Source: a bacterium (lineage in GTDB: Bacteria; T1Sed10-126). Taken from it: DNA of 7,658 nt. Made by a program: the position numbers and the translations under genes. Of this stretch, positions 1 through 4,812 are shown in pieces (position 1 is the stretch's first letter; each line of letters opens with the position of its first letter). Under the pieces are notes generated by a model. That model made no database searches and was not told the DNA's origin. It worked only from the letters and a program-made list of their open reading frames with translations. The stretch is taken from contig PWOD01000218.1 in the NCBI GenBank assembly GCA_003557545.1, positions 1 to 7,658 of the forward strand, given 5' to 3'.

Positions 1-2099
1 AGCTGGTAGCCGAGATTATCGGCAGCGGAGAGCTGCTGGGTGATGGGACGACTTATACCGATACGCTGGTGCTGCTTACCGGCAGCACGGTAGCGCTTAA
101 GGTGGTGGCGGATCAGTATTACAGCTTCAGCCAGTGGGGCGCTGATCTGGTTGGCAGTGATACGGAGCTGGAGCTGCTGGTCGATGAGGATAAGTTGATT
201 GTGGCTAAATTCAGTCGGGACAGCCATAGTCTGGAGATTGCTGTGGAGGGCCCGGGCTGGGTGGAGGTTAACGGTGAAACCTACGTCGGGCCGCAGCAGC
301 TGGCGGCGGGCGAGGCTCTGCAGCTGGATGCCCAGTTGCTAAATCCCGCATACCGATTTGACGGCTGGTCGGGCGATATCGATGATCCATCACAGACGCT
401 CAGTCTGCTGATTGAGGAGGATCTGCAGCTGATCGCACCGTTTGTTCCAAACTTTGCCGGGGGCGAGGGAACACAGGCCTCCCCCTATGAGATTACAACC
501 TGGGAGCATCTGCACAGCGTCCGGGGTTTCCCCGAGGCCCATTTCAATTTGACCGATGATCTGGACAGCACCAGCGCCGGCTATGATCAGCTGGCCTCGG
601 AGACCGCCAACGGTGGAGCCGGCTGGCTGCCGATCGGTGACGAGGACGACCCGTTTGCCGGTCAGTTTGACGGAGCCGGCAGGACGATTGCCGGTCTGTA
701 CATCGACCGGCCGGACAGCGATTACATCGGACTGTTCGGTGTGAGCTCGGCTGGTTGTACTGTAACTAATCTGCGGTTGTCTGAACTGGATATTACGGGG
801 AGAGATTATGTTGGCGGGCTGATAGGACAGAATCGCGGAAAGATTCACAGGGTTAATCTTACAGGTGAACTGGTCGGTGGAGATTTTGTTGGTGGTCTCA
901 TAGGTTATAACTCCCCTGGAGGTGCGGTGATAAAATCATCTGCCGGGGTAGAGGTAATCGGATCAGGAGATGTAGTCGGAGGTTTAATCGGTTACAGTCA
1001 TCGGGGAAGAAAAATATCTGAATCATTTGCTACTGGTGATGTTAGTGGAACTAATCGGGTCGGCGGATTGATTGGAAATGCTTACCGTGGAGACCAGATT
1101 GCCGGTTCATATGCAACAGGTGATGTCTCCGGGGTGAATCGGGTTGGCGGACTTGTCGGACATAATTTCTCTAATATATCGATCATCAACTCCTATGCAA
1201 CAGGTGAGGTAACTGGAGCTGATGAGGTTGGTGGTTTGGCCGGTGTCATTGGTTCGGCCGGCCGGGTGGTAGGATCCTATGCTGACGGAGATGTCAGTGG
1301 GGATTCCAGTGTCGGAGGACTGGTGGGGAATAATCTCCTGGGTCAGCTTAAAAATTCCCGGGCCGGCGGTAATGTTGTGGCTTCCGGAGGTCGGGCTGGG
1401 GGGCTGGTCGGTCATAATTCAGCTGAAGCCTCAGCGGTAGCTGCCTATTCCACCGGAAAAGTTGAGGGAGCTAATAAAGTAGGTGGGTTTATTGGTGAAA
1501 ATGCTGGACAGGTTGAAACTTCTTATTCGGTTGGCGAGGTTCTGGGTGGGGCTGATGTCGGGGGATTGATTGGAATAAACAGTGGTACAGTTCGTAATAG
1601 TTTCTGGAATTATGAAACCTCCGAACAGTTCGCCAGTGCCGGAGGAGAGGCTAAAACCAGCGCTGAATTAAATGATATTCATACTTTCCTTGATAGTCGT
1701 TGGGATATTCAGCTTACCTCAAGTGAAAAAAATAAAGGTTATCCCTTCCTGGCCTGGGAAAAATCAGCCAGTTCAGCCACCTGGTATATAACCGATGAAG
1801 ATCATGCTGATCTACTGGGGACAGCTGAACAGTTGAAAGATGTTTATTCTTATCCCAATCCCTACCGTCCGACGGAAAACGGAGTAATGAATTTTATTAT
1901 TCCACCCCGGTATGGAAATAGCATAAGTTTGACCATTTATAACCTGAATGGACGTTCACTGGCGAATGAGAAATTTTCGCTGCATAACAACCAGGCAAGG
2001 TTGATCAGCTGGATACCTGAGCTTGCTTCGGGAACCTATATTTATGTTATAGAGGGTAGCGGAAATTCTTATTCGGGAACCTTGACGATCATACGTTAA
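1..2099 (+). CDS. Secreted GLUG-repeat surface protein with InlB-type repeats and a T9SS/FlgD-like C-terminal domain (5' partial)
   Basis: The reading frame is open from the window edge (first full codon at 3), so the true start lies upstream. A GTG at 69 is not a credible start because it falls inside a repeat that begins earlier. In window order the 698 visible residues hold: two divergent InlB/Listeria-Bacteroides-type beta repeats (about nt 12-443, with F-x-x-W-G and A-x-F signatures); a lead-in segment starting FAGGEGTQASPYEITTWEHL (nt 453 on), typical of GLUG proteins; about ten tandem GLUG repeats with VGGLIG cores (804-1631); a linker; and an approximately 85-residue C-terminal domain from YSYPNPYRP (nt 1845) to SGTLTIIR. 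That last domain resembles T9SS type A sorting or FlgD Ig-like domains. The family is extracellular and probably adhesive or cell-surface; this role is inferred from architecture. No catalytic motif is visible. GC falls abruptly near nt 720-760. Confidence 0.88.
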   Translation, partial: LVAEIIGSGELLGDGTTYTDTLVLLTGSTVALKVVADQYYSFSQWGADLVGSDTELELLVDEDKLIVAKFSRDSHSLEIAVEGPGWVEVNGETYVGPQQLAAGEALQLDAQLLNPAYRFDGWSGDIDDPSQTLSLLIEEDLQLIAPFVPNFAGGEGTQASPYEITTWEHLHSVRGFPEAHFNLTDDLDSTSAGYDQLASETANGGAGWLPIGDEDDPFAGQFDGAGRTIAGLYIDRPDSDYIGLFGVSSAGCTVTNLRLSELDITGRDYVGGLIGQNRGKIHRVNLTGELVGGDFVGGLIGYNSPGGAVIKSSAGVEVIGSGDVVGGLIGYSHRGRKISESFATGDVSGTNRVGGLIGNAYRGDQIAGSYATGDVSGVNRVGGLVGHNFSNISIINSYATGEVTGADEVGGLAGVIGSAGRVVGSYADGDVSGDSSVGGLVGNNLLGQLKNSRAGGNVVASGGRAGGLVGHNSAEASAVAAYSTGKVEGANKVGGFIGENAGQVETSYSVGEVLGGADVGGLIGINSGTVRNSFWNYETSEQFASAGGEAKTSAELNDIHTFLDSRWDIQLTSSEKNKGYPFLAWEKSASSATWYITDEDHADLLGTAEQLKDVYSYPNPYRPTENGVMNFIIPPRYGNSISLTIYNLNGRSLANEKFSLHNNQARLISWIPELASGTYIYVIEGSGNSYSGTLTIIR
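12..443 (+). repeat. Two InlB-type (divergent Listeria-Bacteroides) beta repeats
   Basis: Two consecutive protein-level repeats of about 70 residues lie at nt about 12-218 and about 231-443. Each has the pattern glycine-rich start, hydrophobic strand, Y-x-F-x-x-W-G (YSFSQWGAD and YRFDGWSGD), then an acidic strand ending in A-x-F or A-P-F. They are divergent at DNA level, so they are old duplications. Such repeats form small beta-grasp-like stalk modules in secreted bacterial proteins. The first copy may begin before the window. Confidence 0.7.
804..1631 (+). repeat. About ten tandem GLUG repeats (26-29 residues each)
   Basis: The translated unit is roughly x-x-VGGLIGxN, a variable turn, then xxSYATGDVSGx. 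Cores begin at DYVGGLIG (nt 804) and continue through DFVGGLIG, DVVGGLIG, NRVGGLIG, NRVGGLVG, DEVGGLAG, SSVGGLVG, GRAGGLVG, NKVGGFIG and ADVGGLIG. A degenerate copy (DYIGLFGV, about nt 720-803) precedes them. Repeats 3 to 5 are the most alike (SFATGDVSG, SYATGDVSG, SYATGEVTG). GLUG repeats are predicted to stack as a right-handed beta helix on secreted proteins. Confidence 0.88.
1842..2096 (+). other. C-terminal T9SS type A sorting-like / FlgD Ig-like domain
   Basis: The domain opens with VYSYPNPYRPTENG, the usual YPNP entry of these C-terminal domains. It continues with strands ISLTIYNLNGR, LISWIPE and ASGTYIYVIEG, and ends GTLTIIR at the stop codon. The order YPNP, then x-I-Y-N-x-x-G-x, then L-x-S-G-x-Y, then a final short strand matches T9SS C-terminal sorting domains, which guide export across the outer membrane and are cleaved or anchored there. 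FlgD-like Ig domains share this fold, so the sorting role is inference; no T9SS component genes are in the window. Confidence 0.68.
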
Positions 2100-2159
2100 G
2101 TTTACTGGGGTCTGTCGAGTTATACATTTAGTTTTACTGTTTTGTCTGATTTGATAATC

Positions 2160-2168
2160 TGTTATAAT
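2160..2168 (+). promoter_or_regulatory. Extended -10 promoter candidate for mltG
   Basis: TGTTATAAT is a perfect extended -10 element (TG, one base, TATAAT), about 56 bases before the mltG ATG. A TTGTCT at 2142-2147 could be a -35 but its spacer is only 15 bases. Extended -10 promoters tolerate a poor -35. The rest of the 124-bp spacer (2100-2223) is AT-rich with no clear terminator for the upstream gene. Confidence 0.45.
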
Positions 2169-2223
2169 TTTTACTCTTCTGATCGACCCTTATCTATCTT
2201 TTTTAGTAATTCAGGAGTATTGT

Positions 2224-3216
2224 ATGAATTTTAAACGGTTTCTGTTCTATCTGATTTTACTCATAGTTTTTGCCGGATCGAGTCTTTATATCGGTATTAA
2301 CTACTGGTTATCAAGGCCGGTAATACTTGAGGAGGAAAAGTTGGTCAATATTCCGTCCGGTCTTTCCGGCCGGCAGATAGGTAATCTGCTGGCGTCCCAG
2401 GGGGTTGTTAGTTCGAGCGATGAGTTTCGCTGGGCGATCTGGTTCGTTCAGGCGGAACATGATCTTAAATCGGGTACTATTAAATTGATTCCACCATTAA
2501 CCCGCAGACAGCTTGTCGAGCAGATTCAAGGGTTGTCCCCACTATTTGAGAGGGTGACCGTACCACAGGGATGGCCTTCCTGGAGGATTATTCCCCATCT
2601 TGCGCGAAGTCTCGAATTTTCAGAAGAGAGTTTGAACCGGCTTTTTTATAGTCAAAAGTTGCGTGATGAGTTCAATCTTCCTGGTGATTCACTTGAAGGA
2701 TATCTTTTCCCGGACACCTATTTTTTTTCCAGGGATGCGGCTGAAACAGAGGTAATCCGCCAGATTTTATCAAGGTTTAGTTCAGTAGCCCGGGAGCTTA
2801 ATCTGCGAGAAAAAGCTGCTGAACATGAGCTTGATTTGCTGGAGGCTGTTACGCTTGCCTCAATTATTGAACGGGAAGCCCGGGTGTTTTCGGAAAAACC
2901 TAAGATCAGTGCCGTTTTTCATAACCGTCTGGCACGGGGTATGCGACTGGAAGCTGATCCGACTGTTCTTTATGCTTTAGGAGATTACCAACATAGATTA
3001 AGCCGTCAGGATTTGCGAATTGAAAATCCCTACAACACCTATTTTATCCAGGGCTTTCCGCCGGGTCCGATCTGTAGCCCTGGTGCGGACAGTCTGCGAG
3101 CTGCTGTTGATCCAACTGATTCTGATGCGATTTTTTTTGTTGCTCGTGGGGATGGAACCCATCAGTTCAGTCGAACCTATCAGGAACACCGGCGGGCAAT
3201 CAGACAGTTCAGGTAG
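2224..3216 (+). CDS. mltG: Endolytic murein transglycosylase MltG (YceG-like)
   Basis: MltG cleaves nascent peptidoglycan glycan strands in the inner membrane, leaving anhydro-muramic ends and limiting strand length. The 330-residue product is near the usual size (E. coli 340). Residues 5-28 form one N-terminal membrane helix with a short lysine/arginine-containing start, so the catalytic part lies outside the membrane. Family landmarks are intact: LEGYLFPDTY (157-166), LASIIERE with the likely catalytic Glu216, NRLARGMRLEADPTVLYAL (about 233-251), and NPYNTY...GFPPGPICSPGADSL (268-290). The ATG follows AGGAG (2213-2217) at a six-base spacing. No classic neighbours (such as yqgF/ruvX or tmk) are in view. 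A terminator follows immediately at 3229-3253 and a convergent gene ends 13 bases downstream, so it appears to be a single-gene unit. Confidence 0.96.
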   Translation: MNFKRFLFYLILLIVFAGSSLYIGINYWLSRPVILEEEKLVNIPSGLSGRQIGNLLASQGVVSSSDEFRWAIWFVQAEHDLKSGTIKLIPPLTRRQLVEQIQGLSPLFERVTVPQGWPSWRIIPHLARSLEFSEESLNRLFYSQKLRDEFNLPGDSLEGYLFPDTYFFSRDAAETEVIRQILSRFSSVARELNLREKAAEHELDLLEAVTLASIIEREARVFSEKPKISAVFHNRLARGMRLEADPTVLYALGDYQHRLSRQDLRIENPYNTYFIQGFPPGPICSPGADSLRAAVDPTDSDAIFFVARGDGTHQFSRTYQEHRRAIRQFR

Positions 3217-3228
3217 GTTGTTCGATCG

Positions 3229-3253
3229 ATCAGGTCAATCCTGATATTTTTTT
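3229..3253 (+). terminator. Intrinsic terminator of mltG, inside the 3' end of the convergent gene
   Basis: A six-base-pair stem ATCAGG (3229-3234) / CCTGAT (3240-3245) with a five-base loop is followed by A and seven T (3247-3253). It sits 13 bases after the mltG stop. The T tract is on the + strand only, so it should terminate mltG rather than the opposite gene. The short stem makes it moderate in strength. Confidence 0.68.
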
Positions 3254-3706
3254 GCAGGCCCTGCTGAGCCGTGAGGCAATAATCAGACAAACCGCATGAC
3301 AGAGTTCATAGCCAAGAGCCGGATAACGTTCAGCCATTCTTTTGAACTGTTGATGGGTTAACATAAATAATTTGCAGTCATCCAGGGCTTCTGCTGAGAT
3401 ACAACTGTTTTCCTGCGAAAAGAAAGCTATCTCGCCAAAAATATCCCCGGCATCCAGCTCAGTTGTCCCACAGTTAGCAGTAGCCCCGGGAGAGGATTTT
3501 CCGGAGAGAATTACTCGACCTTCAATGATAATAAACAGTGCGTGGTTTTCATCTCCTGCAACAGCAATTTTTTCTCCGGCAAGGCAACCTCTTTTTTCCA
3601 GAAAAACTCCCAGCAAATTAACCTGTTCATCGGTTAAATTTTCCAGCAAATTATCAAATTTTGGCGTCAGGTTGGAGGCAAAGATATCTGAAAACAATTC
3701 CATCAT
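3230..3706 (-). CDS. Stand-alone cyclic-nucleotide-binding-fold (CRP/FNR N-domain) protein
   Basis: The 158-residue product is a single cNMP-binding beta barrel followed by a C-terminal helix. Visible signatures are GEKIAVAGDENHALFIIIEGRVILSG (44-69, quoted in part: GEKIAVAGD then LFIIIEGRV) and LDAGDIFGEIAFFSQ (84-98). The helix HQQFKRMAERYPALGYELC follows, as in the CRP dimer helix, but there is no DNA-binding HTH. It therefore resembles regulatory cNMP modules or orphan sensor proteins rather than a transcription factor. In the phosphate-binding cassette, Gly91-Glu92 are kept, but the Arg that usually binds the cyclic phosphate aligns with Ser101, so cAMP/cGMP binding is doubtful. Two adjacent ATGs (3706, 3703) follow GGGAGG at 3711-3716, four and seven bases away; the second may be the one used. 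It is transcribed divergently from grpE and converges on mltG. Confidence 0.85.
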   Translation of the reverse strand: MMELFSDIFASNLTPKFDNLLENLTDEQVNLLGVFLEKRGCLAGEKIAVAGDENHALFIIIEGRVILSGKSSPGATANCGTTELDAGDIFGEIAFFSQENSCISAEALDDCKLFMLTHQQFKRMAERYPALGYELCHAVCLIIASRLSRACKKISGLT

Positions 3707-3758
3707 AGTTCCTCCCGGATCATGGGATTAGATCAAATTTAACAAACTGTTTAGTAAC

Positions 3759-3838
3759 TTTGTCCAGTCACAGTATACCACATTAGGCAGAATGATTTTG
3801 ATTTTTTCTTTAATAATCAACCAACTGTTCTGGACAAA
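3759..3838. repeat. Imperfect 14-bp inverted repeat, possible operator pair
   Basis: The left arm TTTGTCCAG-tc-ACAGT (3759-3774) and right arm ACTGT-t-CTGGACAAA (3824-3838) match as inverted copies over 9 plus 5 bases, with 49 bases between. The left arm covers the predicted -10 and start region of the minus-strand gene and the right arm lies roughly 60 bases upstream of that start. The right arm also contains a near-palindrome TGTTCTGGACA (3826-3836). No T tract follows, so it is not a terminator. A regulator site is inferred from position only. Confidence 0.4.
3772..3780 (-). promoter_or_regulatory. Extended -10 promoter candidate for the cNMP-fold gene
   Basis: On the minus strand TGGTATACT reads as TG, one base, TATACT, an extended -10 hexamer. 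It lies about 65 bases before the gene's first ATG, which predicts a start site near 3765. No good -35 is seen at 17 bases (CAAAAT), consistent with an extended -10 or activated promoter. It is overlapped by the left arm of the inverted repeat at 3759-3838. Confidence 0.42.
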
Positions 3839-4074
3839 CACCAACTTAATGATAACTGCTTTCTACTGGATGATTATCGTTATTCTGTTTGGCAGGATTG
3901 TAATAAATCTTCCCCAAAAAAAATCGCCTTAAATCAAGAGTTTTCGGAATAAATTCAAGTTTTTTGAGTTTATATACTAGTTGTGGTTAGTCCCGGTGAT
4001 ATTCTCCGATCGATAGGCCTGGATAATTATCAGGTTCAGGACAGTTTTTATCGGTGTAAGTCCCACAGATAAGT

Positions 4075-4080
4075 TATAAT
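4075..4080 (+). promoter_or_regulatory. TATAAT -10 candidate for grpE-dnaK-dnaJ
   Basis: A perfect TATAAT lies 86 bases before the grpE ATG. The region 15-19 bases upstream (around TCGGTGT) has no recognisable -35 and there is no TG extension, so this would be a weak or activator-dependent sigma70-type promoter. A second -10-like hexamer, TATACT, is at 3973-3978, also without a -35. No sigma32-type CTTGAA with a matching CCCCAT-like -10 was found in this orientation. Confidence 0.3.
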
Positions 4081-4166
4081 TTTGCATGTCTTGTAGCTAT
4101 CTGTCTGGCTAAAGAGATGAGTAATAATCGGGATGGCGGCTCCTAAAATCATATGAAGGGAAGATA

Positions 4167-4736
4167 ATGATGACTGAAACAACATCAGCTGATAGTTTGG
4201 AAACAGCCTCTGAGATCGACGGGGGTGAGAATGAGCTGGAGACGCAAACGGATGTGCAGCCCGGTCCGAGTGATTTAGAAAAACTGGTGGATGAGGCTGA
4301 AGAGTTTAAAGAAAAATATCTGCGCCGGACGGCTGATTTAGATAATTTGCGCAAACGTTTTAAACAGGAAAAAAAGCGTTACAGAAAGTTTGCTAATCTT
4401 GAGCTTTTGCGCGACCTGTTGGAAGTAATTGATAATTTAGAGCGGGCGCTAGATTCTTTAAAATATGATAATGAAGGGGTACAGCAGGGAATTGAAATGG
4501 TTTATGATCAGCTTTTCACCCTGCTGAACAAATACAATGTTGAGGAAATAGAGGCTTTAAATCAGCCGTTTGATCCTCAACAACATGAAGCGATGATGAA
4601 GGAAGAACGGGAGGATCTCGATCGACAAACCGTCTTGGAAGTTTTCAAAAAAGGATATAAACTTTATGAGCGTGTTTTACGTCCCGCAGCGGTAAAGGTT
4701 GGGGTTCCGGTCAAATCTAACTCGAAAAATGAGTGA
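4167..4736 (+). CDS. grpE: Nucleotide exchange factor GrpE
   Basis: GrpE is a homodimer that releases ADP from DnaK and so resets the Hsp70 cycle in the cytoplasm. The 189-residue product has the usual layout: an acidic, probably disordered N-terminus (about 1-33), a long charged coiled-coil helix (about 36-75, with YLRRTADLDNLRKRF), a four-helix dimer region with LLEVIDNLERAL, and a C-terminal beta domain. The family signature FDPQQHEAMM is at 135-144 and the closing segment GYKLYERVLRPAAVKV is intact. Two adjacent ATGs (4167, 4170) follow AAGGGA (4156-4161), five and eight bases away, so either could be used. It is the first gene of the chaperone cluster, 76 bases before dnaK. The hrcA gene that often precedes grpE in Firmicutes is absent. 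Confidence 0.97.
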   Translation: MMTETTSADSLETASEIDGGENELETQTDVQPGPSDLEKLVDEAEEFKEKYLRRTADLDNLRKRFKQEKKRYRKFANLELLRDLLEVIDNLERALDSLKYDNEGVQQGIEMVYDQLFTLLNKYNVEEIEALNQPFDPQQHEAMMKEEREDLDRQTVLEVFKKGYKLYERVLRPAAVKVGVPVKSNSKNE

Positions 4737-4761
4737 TTGACTGTATGAAAAATCATTCGAG
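4721..4761 (+). other. Interrupted hairpin at the grpE/dnaK junction
   Basis: CTCGAA (4721-4726) pairs with TTCGAG (4756-4761), and TGATT (4734-4738) pairs with AATCA (4751-4755). This gives 11 base pairs with a seven-base bulge on the left and a 12-base loop. The left arm spans the grpE stop codon, so translating ribosomes would disrupt it. It is not followed directly by a T run, so it is more likely a processing or stability element than a terminator, if it is functional at all. Confidence 0.3.
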
Positions 4762-4812
4762 AAAACTGTTTATTTTTGATTATTATTTAACTTAAAATGG
4801 AGGTAAGTAACA

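Larger units (their letters stand above)
3707..4166. other. 460-bp divergent spacer between the cNMP-fold gene and grpE
   Basis: This AT-rich stretch holds no convincing gene. From left to right it contains the minus-strand ribosome site and extended -10, the inverted repeat at 3759-3838, an A run at 3915-3923, and an AT-rich potential 8-bp hairpin with one G-U pair (3951-3958 / 3964-3971). After these come TATACT at 3973-3978, a weak CCTG...CAGG hairpin (4018-4034), TATAAT at 4075-4080 and the grpE ribosome site. No CIRCE operator (TTAGCACTC-N9-GAGTGCTAA) and no hrcA-like coding sequence are present. Confidence 0.6.

Noticed and set aside
69-71. GTG as the start codon of the repeat protein
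   Set aside because: The frame is open to the window edge and the first InlB-type repeat begins upstream of it. No ribosome site precedes the GTG.
390-848. Minus-strand open frame of 152 codons
   Set aside because: It is antisense to the well-supported repeat protein, has no recognisable domain, and reflects the high GC of that stretch.
804-1631. CRISPR-like or phase-variable DNA repeat array
   Set aside because: The periodicity is at protein level (GLUG repeats). The DNA copies are too diverged for CRISPR repeats or recent slippage.
3372-3731. Plus-strand open frame of 119 codons
   Set aside because: It is antisense to the cNMP-fold gene, which has clear family motifs and a good ribosome site. 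The plus-strand product has none.
4018-4034. CCTG...CAGG hairpin as a terminator
   Set aside because: It has only four to five base pairs and no following T tract.
4118-4147. Nine-codon leader peptide before grpE (ATG AGT AAT ...)
   Set aside because: There is no good ribosome site and no regulatory codon bias, and it is short enough to occur by chance.
3840-4166. CIRCE operator or hrcA remnant upstream of grpE
   Set aside because: I found no TTAGCACTC / GAGTGCTAA pair, even allowing mismatches by eye, and no HrcA-like reading frame on either strand.
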